Below are positions 38,875-47,559 of a stretch of 64,000 nucleotides of DNA, one piece after another. Position 1 is the first letter of the stretch, and each line of letters begins with the position of its first letter. The DNA comes from Vibrio diabolicus (lineage in GTDB: Bacteria > Pseudomonadota > Gammaproteobacteria > Enterobacterales > Vibrionaceae): contig CCKK01000016.1 in the NCBI GenBank assembly GCA_001048675.1, positions 45,220 to 109,219 of the forward strand. The letters are read 5' to 3'. The translations under genes were made by a program, and so were the position numbers. The notes beneath the pieces were generated by a model. The model did not search any database. It had not been told where the DNA came from and worked only from the letters and a program-made list of their open reading frames with translations.

Positions 38875-40452
38875 ATGAAGCGCTTAGTATCTCCAATCGT
38901 TACCGCAGTGGCAGCATCAACCCTCTCTTTTAATGCACTCTCGGCCGAAATCAAAAACGTTATTTTGATGATCGGCGATGGCATGGGGCCTCAACAAGTT
39001 GGTCTACTAGAGACTTACGCCAAACACGCACCTAACTCGATTTACAAAGGCGAAACTACCGCTTTGTATAAACTCGCTCAAGAAGGTGTGATTGGATCAT
39101 CACTGACCAATCCAGAAGACGCGATTGTCGTCGACTCTGCGTGCTCCGCAACGATGCTAGCAACAGGAATACCTACCGCTTCTGAAGTCATTGGCATTGA
39201 TAGCCAAGGCAACCACATTGAAACCATTTTGGAAAAAGCCAAAAGCAAAGGTAAGGCTACGGGTCTCGTCTCTGATACACGTATGACTCATGCAACGCCA
39301 GCCGCATTTGCCGCTCATCAACCACACCGTTCTCTAGAAAACAGTATTGCGGCGGACATGCTAGAAACTGGCGTAGACGTGATGATGTCTGGCGGACTTC
39401 GTCATTGGATTCCAAAGTCGACAAACGACAAGGGAGAGACATACGAGCAACTTGAAAAGCTCACTGAAGGTAATGTCTACCTAAAGTCGAAACGTAAAGA
39501 TGAGCGCAACTTGCTTACTGAGGCGCAAGACCAAGGTTACAACCTGGCTTTCAGCCGCGATATGCTCACACAAGCTAAAGGTGACAAATTACTTGGACTT
39601 TTTGCTTACTCGGGCATGAACGATGGTATTGCCTACAGTCAAAGCAAAAACGATCCAAAACGTACGCAGCCATCACTGGAAGAAATGACCACCAAAGCAA
39701 TCGACATCCTTTCAAAAGACAAAGACGGCTTTTTCTTAATGGTTGAAGGCGGTCAAATTGACTGGGCTGGCCACAGCAACGATGCGGGTACGATGCTGCA
39801 TGAAATGCTTAAATTCGACGAAGCGGTAGACTCGGTTTATGAGTGGGCAAAAGGCCGTGATGACACACTGATCATTGTTACCGCTGACCACGAGACCGGT
39901 TCTTTCGGCTTTAGTTACTCATCAGCAAACTTGCCTAAACCGCAAAAACGCGATGGCGAAGCATTCAAAAATCAAGATTACGCGCCAAACTTCAACTTTG
40001 GTCAGTTCGAAATCCTCGATGGTTTATACAACCAGAAGAAAAGCTACTACGGTATGATCAGCGAATTCCAAGCGCTTGATAAGAAAGCTCAAACACCAGA
40101 GAAGTTTGCAGAGATTGTGAATGCAAATAGCGCTTTTTCGATTACGCCTGAGCAAGCAGAACGCGTATTAGCAAGTAAACCAAATCCATACCGACTCGCT
40201 GGACACAAATACTTAAGCGAAGAGAACGTTCCTACAATCAATGACTTTGATGCGTTCTTTCCTTACAACGACCGTGGCAACTTGCTAGCTCGTGAGCATG
40301 CAACAAAGCAAAACACAGTATGGGGAACGGGTACTCATACGCATACCCCAGTCAACGTATTTGCTTGGGGGCCGGCAGAAACTATCCTTCCGGTATCAAA
40401 AATCATGCACCACTCTCAGTTAGGTGAGTACTTAAAGCAACAAATCAAATAA
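38875..40452 (+). CDS. phoA: Secreted alkaline phosphatase, VAP type
   Basis: This 525-residue phosphomonoesterase resembles the structurally known cold-active Vibrio alkaline phosphatase (VAP) along its whole length. A signal peptide ends near FNALSA-EIKN, so the enzyme works in the periplasm or outside. The nucleophile Ser is in VVDSACSATML. Metal-ligand segments include MIGDGMG, MVEGGQIDWAGHSNDAG, VTADHETGSFGF and GTGTHTHTPVNVFA. The long insert typical of the VAP crown (around 325-405) is present. A Pho-box-like element precedes it, which suggests phosphate control. Confidence 0.93.
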   Translation: MKRLVSPIVTAVAASTLSFNALSAEIKNVILMIGDGMGPQQVGLLETYAKHAPNSIYKGETTALYKLAQEGVIGSSLTNPEDAIVVDSACSATMLATGIPTASEVIGIDSQGNHIETILEKAKSKGKATGLVSDTRMTHATPAAFAAHQPHRSLENSIAADMLETGVDVMMSGGLRHWIPKSTNDKGETYEQLEKLTEGNVYLKSKRKDERNLLTEAQDQGYNLAFSRDMLTQAKGDKLLGLFAYSGMNDGIAYSQSKNDPKRTQPSLEEMTTKAIDILSKDKDGFFLMVEGGQIDWAGHSNDAGTMLHEMLKFDEAVDSVYEWAKGRDDTLIIVTADHETGSFGFSYSSANLPKPQKRDGEAFKNQDYAPNFNFGQFEILDGLYNQKKSYYGMISEFQALDKKAQTPEKFAEIVNANSAFSITPEQAERVLASKPNPYRLAGHKYLSEENVPTINDFDAFFPYNDRGNLLAREHATKQNTVWGTGTHTHTPVNVFAWGPAETILPVSKIMHHSQLGEYLKQQIK

Positions 40453-40486
40453 TCGGCTTACACTTACTTCACGACTCGTGATGTTC

Positions 40487-40514
40487 AAACGCTCTCGTAA
40501 GGGAGCGTTTTTTT
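40487..40514 (+). terminator. Terminator of the alkaline phosphatase gene
   Basis: AAACGCTC / GAGCGTTT stem with a TCGTAAGG-type loop, then a T tract. Confidence 0.8.
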
Positions 40515-40579
40515 ATGCATGAAAATAGTTGACGTTTTAAACAATAAACCTCAATAATTATAGGTCTTTGATTATATGA

Positions 40580-40888
40580 ATGAAGAAAATGTGCGAAATA
40601 TTTGCTAAGCAGCCCCAAGACAACTATCAGTTCATCACCCGCTCTATCCGTATTGATGGTCACGCCACAAGTGTAAAACTTGAAGCAAGCTTTTGGATGA
40701 TTCTTGAGGAAATTGCTAACGCTCAAAACATGACTGTTCCTAAGTTTATTAGTACGGTCTATCAAGAAGCGCTCGAATACAATGGTGAAGTAAACAACTT
40801 TGCCTCCCTACTCCGCTGCGCCTGTCTCACTTACGCTCGCCAACCTAAAGAGACGATTCGTCAAGCACTGACACAACTAAACACTTAA
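40580..40888 (+). CDS. Ribbon-helix-helix domain protein (RHH_4 type)
   Basis: This is a 102-residue soluble protein. The central stretch ITRSIRIDGHATSVKLEASFWMILEEIA (about 19-46) fits the RHH_4 family: a beta strand, then two helices, in which the strand normally contacts DNA. It is therefore a likely small DNA-binding regulator. Some databases mislabel this family as arylsulfate sulfotransferase, which the sequence does not support. ATG 40589 (MCEIFAKQ) is an alternative start. Target genes are unknown. Confidence 0.75.
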   Translation: MKKMCEIFAKQPQDNYQFITRSIRIDGHATSVKLEASFWMILEEIANAQNMTVPKFISTVYQEALEYNGEVNNFASLLRCACLTYARQPKETIRQALTQLNT

Positions 40889-41036
40889 CAATCAACCGCT
40901 GACCAACCTACCAATAACCTTCATAAGCTATGCAACAGAGTTGTAAGCCATTGAGCATGTTCTAATTTGTCGTACTAGAGTACTACCCAAGCTCCTTTTG
41001 AACTCGCTAACCTATGCGGACTATCAAGGAGTACCC

Positions 41037-41432
41037 ATGACAAAAATGATTCACACCATGATCCGAGTCAGCGATCTGGACCGTTCTCTACAATTTTACC
41101 GCGACGTACTTGAGCTAGAAATCAAAGACCAATACATCTTTGATGGTTTTTCTCTGACCTATCTAGCCAACGAAGAAACTGGCTTTGAATTAGAGTTGAC
41201 ACACAATCACGATCAAACTGAGCCTTACACTCACGGCTCAGGCTACGGTCACCTTGCTGTCAGCGTAGAGGACATCGAACAAACTCACAAGCGCATTAAA
41301 TCTCTCGGTATTGAAGCGGGTGACATCAAAGCCTTTGATCACCAACAAAAACATTTGGCAACGTTCTTTTTTGTGACTGATCCTGATGGTTACAAAATTG
41401 AGTTTTTACAACGCCAAGGGCGTTACCTATAA
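41037..41432 (+). CDS. VOC family protein, glyoxalase I-like
   Basis: This is a 131-residue vicinal-oxygen-chelate protein of lactoylglutathione-lyase type. Metal ligands in the order His, Glu, His, Glu are visible: MIHTMIRV near the N-terminus, GFELELTHN, GYGHLAVSV, and YKIEFLQ near the C-terminus. The N-terminus KMIHTMIRVSDLDRSLQFYRDVL is close to GloA. V. cholerae has a separate longer gloA, so this may be a paralogue. AAGGAG lies 5 bases before ATG 41037. It forms an operon with the next gene. Confidence 0.82.
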   Translation: MTKMIHTMIRVSDLDRSLQFYRDVLELEIKDQYIFDGFSLTYLANEETGFELELTHNHDQTEPYTHGSGYGHLAVSVEDIEQTHKRIKSLGIEAGDIKAFDHQQKHLATFFFVTDPDGYKIEFLQRQGRYL

Positions 41433-41449
41433 CAAAAAGAGTAAACATC

Positions 41450-41734
41450 ATGATTCACTTGACTGCTACCTTTCACGCACAACCGGGAAAAGAACAGGAA
41501 CTGAAAGCAGTGCTCACCCGAGCACTTGAACCCACTCGCAATGAAGAAGGTTGTGTTCGTTATCAATTATTCCAAGATAAAGACAATGCGTGCCACTTCG
41601 TTTTTCAAGAGCAATTTAAAGACCAACAAGCGTTCGATCTTCATGGTAAAACAGAACACTTTGCTCTTTTGATTAGCCAAATCGACAACTTGTTAGAATG
41701 CGAACCGAAATTGGTGTTCTTTAACGAACTGTAA
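41450..41734 (+). CDS. Antibiotic biosynthesis monooxygenase (ABM) domain protein
   Basis: This 94-residue ferredoxin-like ABM-fold protein is of the YgiN/quinol-monooxygenase type. Family features are TATFHAQPGKEQELKAVL at the N-terminus, NEEGCVRYQLFQDKDN in the middle and the W/F-containing FVFQEQFKDQQAFDLHGKTEHF. Members act as small cofactor-free oxygenases or isomerases; the substrate here is unknown. It begins 17 bases after the glyoxalase-like gene, so the pair may share a detoxification role. Confidence 0.82.
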   Translation: MIHLTATFHAQPGKEQELKAVLTRALEPTRNEEGCVRYQLFQDKDNACHFVFQEQFKDQQAFDLHGKTEHFALLISQIDNLLECEPKLVFFNEL

Positions 41735-41755
41735 AAACACCGCTTAATGCAAATA

Positions 41756-41783
41756 AAAAGGCACTCTTTCTAGAGTGCCTTTT
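41756..41783. terminator. Bidirectional terminator
   Basis: AAAAGGCACTCT / AGAGTGCCTTTT stem with a 4-base loop between the ABM gene and the convergent MscS-type gene. Confidence 0.85.
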
Positions 41784-41802
41784 CGTACTGTTGTGGCTGT
41801 GA

Positions 41803-43483
41803 TTACGCGTCTTGTTTCTCTACCATGTGCAAATGCACATCTTGTTGTGGGAAAGGAATCGAAATGCCTTCTCGGTCAAAGCGCAGTTTCACTTCTTTTG
41901 TCACATCCCAATACACGTCCCAATAATCATCAGTTTTTACCCAAGGACGAACAATAAAGTCTACAGATGATGTGTTTAACGTATGCACTTTGATCATCGG
42001 CTCGGGTGTACGAAGTACTGCAGGGTGAGAAGTAATGATATCAGACAGCACTGACTCGGCTTTCAGCAAGTCATCCGCATAGCCAATGCCAAACACCATA
42101 TCCACACGGCGAATGCGCTCGTGTGTGACGTTCTTAATCACATCTCCCCAAATTTTACTGTTAGGTACAATAATAATTTGGTTATCAAACGTACGGATTG
42201 TGGTGTTCACCAAACTCATATGGCTTACCTTACCATCCACACCACCAGCATACACAAAGTCACCAACATCAAATGGGCGATAAATAAGCAACATCATACC
42301 CGCCGCGAAATTGGACAAGGTGTCTTGTAAGGCGAAGCCGATAATCACACCGGCAATACCAAAACCGGTTAGGATCGGTGCTAGGTTCAATCCGAGCTGA
42401 GATAGGCCCACCATGATACCAATCACCCACACGAACTTGCCGGACATTGAGATAAAGAAATCCTGCATCAAGTGTGAGAGTTTTAAGTTTTTCGATGAAA
42501 CCGCCTTGCTGACCACTTTGCGCGTTAACTTCGCGAGCCCACGAGCGATCAATAAAATCAACGCAAATACAAACAACTGGAAAATGTGCTGCGGCGCATT
42601 TTCGGCAAACCAGTCTAGTGCAGAGTTGGACCAATGGCTCAGTATTGACCACACTACTTTGGTATTCAGCAAGTCGTGGGTGATATTCCCTGTCACTTCG
42701 AAAATTTGGCGTTTGTATTCGGACGTTTCTAAACCGACTTTATCGCCAATCGAAATTAAATTGCGTAGGCTTTCTGTCGCAATATTCAGTCTTTGCTTAG
42801 TAATAAGCTGACTTAACTGCAGTGACGCTTTTTCCGATTCAGGGCTTGACGAAAGTTGAGAGCCGATGATCTCACTTTGCTGACTCAAGTACTCAATTGA
42901 GGCAGACAGCAAACGCATGCGTTTATCAACTTTATCCTTTAGTTCCGCTTCTGCGCGCTCATTTTGAGCCCCTAACTCTTTCAGCCAAGCAAGGTTTTGC
43001 CAACTTGAATCGAAGCTGACATCGAGGTAATGCTGTAACTCTCGGTAATCATTAACAAGAGCAAGCTTCTCTTCATCCTTGGATTTATTTAAATCTTCAA
43101 CGACTTTCTTTATTTTTTCCGACAGATAGTTCGTGGCGTCCTCAGAGTATTTTTCCTGCTTTTTAACCAAGGAGATCAATTTGTCGCGAGGGATAGTTTC
43201 ACGTTCAATTGCTGATGCTAACTGACTTCTTAACTCTTCATTTTTTTGGTAACAGCTGCAGTTGAAGCGCGTCGCGCTCATCACCACTCGCTTGCGAGAG
43301 ACCTTGGGATAAATCCACAATTTCTCGATTCAAGTTATCAATAGAAGTTTCGGCAGCAGAGGGCTCTGGCGTATCCTGAATATCTTTCGCATTGATGACC
43401 ATCGGGGCCATCATACCGAGGATGAGCGCGAATAATGCCACCCAAGATGTCAGGCGTATTTTCTGGGGGAAATGAAACGTCAT
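41803..43483 (-). pseudogene. MscS family mechanosensitive channel, frameshifted
   Basis: Two overlapping frames together encode a 559-residue MscS-type channel. The N-terminus has a signal sequence (SWVALFALILGMMAPMVINA) and a periplasmic coiled-coil (about 40-240). After that come membrane helices and the pore helix with FALQDTLSNFAAGMMLLIYRPFDVGDFV, then a cytoplasmic MscS domain. The frame is broken at an A7 run on the minus strand (43247-43241). Removing one A gives a continuous LQLQLLPKNEELRSQ. Such channels open under hypo-osmotic stress. The break has the same one-extra-base form as in accD and the Hpt gene, so a sequencing error is likely. Confidence 0.75.
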
Positions 43484-43631
43484 GTTTACCTCTTAGGGAA
43501 CAGTTCTGATCAAAACGACCAAGAATAGAAGTGTAAAGCCTTGAAATTATATACCTAAGTTTACAACACTAAATAATAAACTGAGCAGCATTTCGTTAGT
43601 TGGGCGTCAAAGTTGAGAAACCCAATAACAA

Positions 43632-43663
43632 ACAAGCCTTTCATTATTAGATGAAAGGCTTGT
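43632..43663 (-). terminator. Terminator of ycgN
   Basis: ACAAGCCTTTCAT / ATGAAAGGCTTGT is a perfect 13-base stem with a 6-base loop, followed by TTGTTATT on the minus strand. Confidence 0.75.
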
Positions 43664-43673
43664 GTACATTTAA

Positions 43674-44114
43674 CTACGGGCGATTGGGGTGATTCAGAAT
43701 GTGGTCTTCCCAATCCACCACATCAATCTCATATACCACTTTATTGCGGACACTTTCGCCCGCCGCGTGCATCGCAGATTTCGAGCCCGTAATCAACGGA
43801 TGCCATTCTGGTAAAGGCTGTTTTTCAGCCAACAGGCGGTAAGCGCACGTATGCGGCAGCCAAGTAAAATCGTCAATGTCTTCGCGCGTCAGCTTGGTGC
43901 ACTCTTCACCCGAAGTAAAACGATTTGGGTAATCCTTACAAGAACACGTTTTGCTATTTAACCAGCTACAGGCCACATTGGTGTAATAGATTTCGTCGGT
44001 ATCTTCGTCCATTAGCTTATGCAGGCAACATTTACCACAACCATCACAGAGAGATTCCCATTCCTCTTCTGTCATCTGCTCTAACGATTTACTTTGCCAA
44101 AATGGAGTGCTCAT
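43674..44114 (-). CDS. ycgN: YcgN family cysteine-cluster protein (UPF0260)
   Basis: This 146-residue soluble protein of the zinc/iron-chelating CxxxCxxCC group contains [20 protein letters not shown] near residue 23. Further conserved cysteines are in [20 protein letters not shown] and EECTKL. E. coli YcgN has no settled function; the cysteines suggest metal binding. It is monocistronic, with a strong terminator. A second cysteine-cluster protein lies about 560 bases away on the other strand. Confidence 0.9.
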   Translation of the reverse strand: MSTPFWQSKSLEQMTEEEWESLCDGCGKCCLHKLMDEDTDEIYYTNVACSWLNSKTCSCKDYPNRFTSGEECTKLTREDIDDFTWLPHTCAYRLLAEKQPLPEWHPLITGSKSAMHAAGESVRNKVVYEIDVVDWEDHILNHPNRP

Positions 44115-44302
44115 ACTTCAGGTCTCACCAAGGGAATTTAGGGGGCGATTTATACCCCTCTCGACGCAAAAGTTCAAGTTTTGAGAAGATCTCGAATCAT
44201 TCACACATAACAGTAGAGATATTCAACTACTTTCGCTTTACTGTTCTATCCTTAAACGAGTTTCCATTACTCAATTGATCAAGAAGGCATTAAGGAGTTT
44301 TC

Positions 44303-44551
44303 ATGGGTATTATTTCTTGGATTATTTTGGGCTTAATCGCCGGTGCACTCGCAAAATGGCTCATGCCAGGAAAAGATGGGGGTGGCTGGATTGCGACAAT
44401 GCTACTCGGTATTGCTGGGGCGTTTGTCGGCGGCTTTCTTGGCGGTATTCTGGGTTTCGGCGGGGCAACTGGCGTAAATATCGGTAGCATCATCACCGCA
44501 ACGCTAGGCGCATTTATTCTGCTGTTTGTTTACAACCGCTTCTTGAGATGA
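44303..44551 (+). CDS. GlsB/YeaQ/YmgE family stress-response membrane protein
   Basis: This 82-residue protein has three predicted membrane helices and the family signature IIGLIAGALAKWLMPGKDGGG-like stretch near the start. A glycine-rich helix follows (IAGAFVGGFLGGILGFGGA). Members are small transglycosylase-associated or stress-induced inner-membrane proteins with unclear mechanism. AAGGAG stands 5 bases before the ATG. It has its own terminator. Confidence 0.9.
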   Translation: MGIISWIILGLIAGALAKWLMPGKDGGGWIATMLLGIAGAFVGGFLGGILGFGGATGVNIGSIITATLGAFILLFVYNRFLR

Positions 44552-44570
44552 TCACAACGGTTTAGAAGCC

Positions 44571-44607
44571 AAAAGGAGCACTCTATTGAGTGCTCCTTTT
44601 TATTTTT
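44571..44607 (+). terminator. Terminator of the GlsB-family gene
   Basis: AAAAGGAGCACTC / GAGTGCTCCTTTT stem with a short TATT loop, then a T-rich tract. Confidence 0.85.
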
Positions 44608-44678
44608 TTCTTAGGCGACTCTTCCAATCCACGTCAAAATGACCATAATTGCCCCTCAATTTTTAAGAGGTTTACATT

Positions 44679-44927
44679 ATGGATTGTCGACTAGGATGCG
44701 GAGCTTGCTGTATTGCGCCAAGTATCTCTTCACCGATACCTGGAATGCCCAAGGGCAAACCAGCAGGTGTTCGTTGCGTACAACTCAACGATGATAATTT
44801 GTGTAAGCTGTTTGGTAAGCCTGAGCGCCCTAACGTTTGTCACGATTTTAAACCGTGTCCGGTTGTGTGTGGCAAAACCAACCAAGAAGCGCTCGACAAC
44901 ATCACTGAGCTAGAGCAACTTACTTAA
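44679..44927 (+). CDS. YkgJ family cysteine-cluster protein
   Basis: This 82-residue protein has MDCRLGCGACCIAPSISSPIPG at its N-terminus and further cysteines in GVRCVQLNDDNLCKLFG, VCHDFKPCPVVCGKT, the YkgJ layout. The cysteines probably hold a metal; no function is established. AAGAGG sits 8 bases before the ATG. It is convergent with the YheO-type regulator gene, with no clear terminator between. Confidence 0.87.
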   Translation: MDCRLGCGACCIAPSISSPIPGMPKGKPAGVRCVQLNDDNLCKLFGKPERPNVCHDFKPCPVVCGKTNQEALDNITELEQLT

Positions 44928-44945
44928 TCTATTCAGAGCCCCCGT

Positions 44946-45605
44946 TTAGTCGTTACCAAGCTCTCGTAAGTACAAGTAGATGGTATCGCGCGAAATGCCA
45001 AGATGGTTTGCAACCATTAAAACAGCATCTTTGTATTTAAAAATGCCTAAGCCGTGCAGTCGCGTCACCAGTTCACGGTTACGTTTAGAAGGCGCAATGG
45101 CTTCATTTTCCCACACTTCTGTTTGCACGGTTTCTATCGTACTGATGATGGTTTCATCAATATTACGCGCAAACGTTTCTGGTGAGCGAGCTCCACCAAC
45201 ACAACACTCGGTGTGTTGCTGAGGCAGCATTGCCTTTAAAAACGCCTGCATCGGTGCATCCATATCCACGTTGATACACAGCAAACCAATCGGTTTGTTT
45301 TTTGGATTTCTGACAATTGTCGTAATGGAGTGCAAGGTCTTTCCGTTCGACGTTTTCGTCAGGTACGAATCAGAAACGTCCTTGCCCTCTCTTAACTTCA
45401 TTCTCGCTAAGTTGGTAATTGGGGCACCTTCACTGCGTTCCGTCACGTGCCCATTTGCGATTTTGATGATTTCCGGCGCTTCGGCATCTAAGCTGTGGAG
45501 AACCACTTCAGTGTGTTCACCATACATACGTGCAATGCCATCCACGACGTTTTTCATAGAGTTCAAAATATCGAGATCACTCTTGGTGAGTTTCTTTAGT
45601 AGCAA
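44946..45605 (-). CDS. YheO-type PAS/helix-turn-helix transcriptional regulator
   Basis: This protein of about 219 residues has an N-terminal YheO-like PAS domain (roughly 15-125: VVDGIARMYGEHTEVVLHSLD...PIGLLCINVD) and a C-terminal HTH (roughly 155-215: RNRELVTRLHGLGIFKYKDAVLMVANHLGISRDTIYLYL). Relatives such as DauR control amino-acid catabolism. I choose TTG 45605 because GGGAAG stands 5 bases upstream. A longer frame to 45704 overlaps the preceding gene and lacks homology. It is third in an operon with ridA and the desulfidase gene and is a likely local regulator. Confidence 0.82.
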   Translation of the reverse strand: MLLKKLTKSDLDILNSMKNVVDGIARMYGEHTEVVLHSLDAEAPEIIKIANGHVTERSEGAPITNLARMKLREGKDVSDSYLTKTSNGKTLHSITTIVRNPKNKPIGLLCINVDMDAPMQAFLKAMLPQQHTECCVGGARSPETFARNIDETIISTIETVQTEVWENEAIAPSKRNRELVTRLHGLGIFKYKDAVLMVANHLGISRDTIYLYLRELGND

Positions 45606-45633
45606 TGTTACTTCCCTTAGCAAAAACTGGAGG

Positions 45634-46911
45634 TTAGGCCGACATAATATCGATAATAGATTTGTCAGTATACGGCATACCGAAACGAACCATTGAGCCA
45701 ACATTTCTTATCGTTTGCTCAACTTCTTCGCCTACTATACCTTGATTCTTAACACTGTGGTTACCCATCGCCATCAAATATGAGCGCACCGCCGTTGTCG
45801 ACGAAGTACACACTTTCATCGCACAAGAGGACTTCGCACCATCGCACACCATACCTGAACTGTCGCTGATGACGTTTTGAATGGCGTAGCATGATTGCTC
45901 GAATGTACCACCAGCTAAATACACCAGCGCCATAGAAGCTGCCGCACTGGTAACAGTGTTGCCACAAAATGCGGATAACGGTGGGTAATAAGATTTGATG
46001 TAAATAGCCCCTAAATGACTCATGATCAATGCGCGAGCCAGCTGTTCTTCGTCGTTTTGGAATACTTCTGCGGCAACTACAACTGGCATTGTGGCAGCGA
46101 TACCTTGGTTACCACTGCCGAAATTGCTCATGGCTGGCAACGTCGCCCCTCCCATGCGAGCATCAGACGCCGCGGATGTCATCATCTGTATGCGACTCAT
46201 TAAGTCATTGCCCAATAAGCCTTGCTCGATGTTGCCTTTTAGCGTGCGTCCAATTTCTAGGCCATAGCCTCGGTCGATACCCTCTTGAGCGAGCAAGGTA
46301 TTAAGCTCTGCAGCTTGGAGAATGAATTTGATCTCTTCAAAAGGCGCTTGAGTGGCAAACTCATAGATTTGTTTGATCGAAATATCCACACCTTCACAAA
46401 CGGAAGCGGTCGCAACGCGTTGCTGCGGTGGAGCATCAAAAATCACGTCACCATTGCGCATGATCTGGATAATGTTGGTGTGACCGCCACTGATCGTGAC
46501 CGAAACAACATCGTCACCAGAGGTGAGCGTTACGCTGCAATAAATGAATTCTTGCGTATCCACGCGCGCTACAGTTACTCGCTCTTCATCTATCAATTGT
46601 TGCGCAGCAGCGACATCCTGCTCATTAATCCGAGCCAACACTTCCAGTTCTGCTGTTGGGTCACCGGCTAATGCACCAACTGAGGCGGCAATTTTGAGGC
46701 CTATCTTGCCCGTTCCGGGTACGAAAACACCCATCGAGTTTTTAAATAGGTTGTCTGAAACACGCACCTCTATCGCATCAATATCGGATGTGCCTAACTC
46801 TTTTCTAGCAACTGCTGCCGCGTACGCAGCAGCAATGGGTTCTGTACATCCTAATGCAGGTTTCACAACTTGCTTAATGATTTGGATATATTGTGTCCAT
46901 TGCTGGTTCAT
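45634..46911 (-). CDS. cyuA: CyuA/YhaM-type L-cysteine desulfidase (UPF0597)
   Basis: This 425-residue cytoplasmic enzyme of the UPF0597 family resembles E. coli YhaM/CyuA throughout. Shared segments include [51 protein letters not shown] and [24 protein letters not shown]. CyuA releases sulfide and ammonia from L-cysteine to give pyruvate, with an oxygen-sensitive Fe-S cluster; conserved Cys residues occur in [19 protein letters not shown] and related positions. It is 16 bases after ridA and upstream of the regulator. Cysteine as substrate is by family and context; serine-type activity is an alternative. Confidence 0.85.
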   Translation of the reverse strand: MNQQWTQYIQIIKQVVKPALGCTEPIAAAYAAAVARKELGTSDIDAIEVRVSDNLFKNSMGVFVPGTGKIGLKIAASVGALAGDPTAELEVLARINEQDVAAAQQLIDEERVTVARVDTQEFIYCSVTLTSGDDVVSVTISGGHTNIIQIMRNGDVIFDAPPQQRVATASVCEGVDISIKQIYEFATQAPFEEIKFILQAAELNTLLAQEGIDRGYGLEIGRTLKGNIEQGLLGNDLMSRIQMMTSAASDARMGGATLPAMSNFGSGNQGIAATMPVVVAAEVFQNDEEQLARALIMSHLGAIYIKSYYPPLSAFCGNTVTSAAASMALVYLAGGTFEQSCYAIQNVISDSSGMVCDGAKSSCAMKVCTSSTTAVRSYLMAMGNHSVKNQGIVGEEVEQTIRNVGSMVRFGMPYTDKSIIDIMSA

Positions 46912-46926
46912 GCTCTGTTCTCCGTA

Positions 46927-47298
46927 TTACTTTTTATGAGCAATCGCTTCGACTTCAATTAACACGCCAAGAGGCAAATCTTTCACTGAGAAGCAACTGC
47001 GTGCCGGACAATCTTGTTGGAAAAACTCTGCGTAGACCTTGTTAAACTCGGCAAAGTCATTAATATTCGATAGGTAACACGTTGTTTTTAAAACAGTATC
47101 GATACTGCCACCACCAGCCTCTAAAACGTGCTTCAAGTTAGTAAGAGATTGATGACTTTGTGCACTGATGCCGCCTTCAACTACTTTTCCTGTTGCCTTA
47201 TCAACGGGTAATTGGCCAGAAGTAAAAATCAAATCGCCATAGCTAGTGCCATGTGAATAAGGTCCGATAGCAGCAGGCGCGTGTTCAGATGAAATCAA
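46927..47298 (-). CDS. ridA: RidA family enamine/imine deaminase
   Basis: This is a 123-residue RidA/YjgF-type protein. Family features are the N-terminal APAAIGPYSHGTSYGDLIFTSGQLP and the C-terminal PARSCFSVKDLPLGVLIEVEAIA, which includes the conserved carboxylate-binding Arg. RidA hydrolyses reactive enamines such as 2-aminoacrylate. That is the intermediate expected from cysteine or serine breakdown, which explains its place as the first gene of this operon. Confidence 0.92.
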   Translation of the reverse strand: MISSEHAPAAIGPYSHGTSYGDLIFTSGQLPVDKATGKVVEGGISAQSHQSLTNLKHVLEAGGGSIDTVLKTTCYLSNINDFAEFNKVYAEFFQQDCPARSCFSVKDLPLGVLIEVEAIAHKK

Positions 47299-47381
47299 TT
47301 TTTTCTATTTTTAAATCCTCACATAAATTTTATTTTTTATTAAGAAGTTTCTAATTTAACTTCCGTATTAGCGTTATTTTT

Positions 47382-47528
47382 TCAATTAAATATGAATCAA
47401 ACAACTAGATCAGATCACAAAATTCGTTAAAAACTCCAATTTATTTGAACTTTCTCGCCAAGATCTCAAATTTATCTGAATTTTCCACAAAAAAATTGGT
47501 GATATACATTTTCTCAATTAAATTTGAG
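47382..47528. promoter_or_regulatory. Four TCA-N8-TGA dyads in the cysteine-catabolism control region
   Basis: Similar 15-mers start at 47382 (TCAATTAAATATGAA), 47435 (TCCAATTTATTTGAA), 47466 (TCAAATTTATCTGAA) and 47514 (TCAATTAAATTTGAG). All are imperfect TCA-N8-TGA palindromes with AT-rich centres. Starts are 53, 31 and 48 bases apart, the first two near whole helical turns. They fill the gap between the divergent ridA operon and permease gene, as an operator array would. Confidence 0.5.
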
Positions 47529-47559
47529 AAAAATTCATACTAACAAGAGAAACAATAAA

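Noticed and set aside
42086..42811. Plus-strand and alternative-frame ORFs within the MscS gene
   Set aside because: They are shadows of the channel coding sequence.
45155..45180. PurR-like GCGCAAACGTTTCTGG
   Set aside because: It lies inside the YheO-type regulator coding sequence and codes for conserved residues; chance match.
46015..46939. Several plus-strand frames across the desulfidase gene
   Set aside because: Antisense shadows of the UPF0597 gene, compositionally unlike vibrio proteins.
47401..47430. CRP half-site near the permease promoter
   Set aside because: Only the left TGTGA half is present; the other half does not match.
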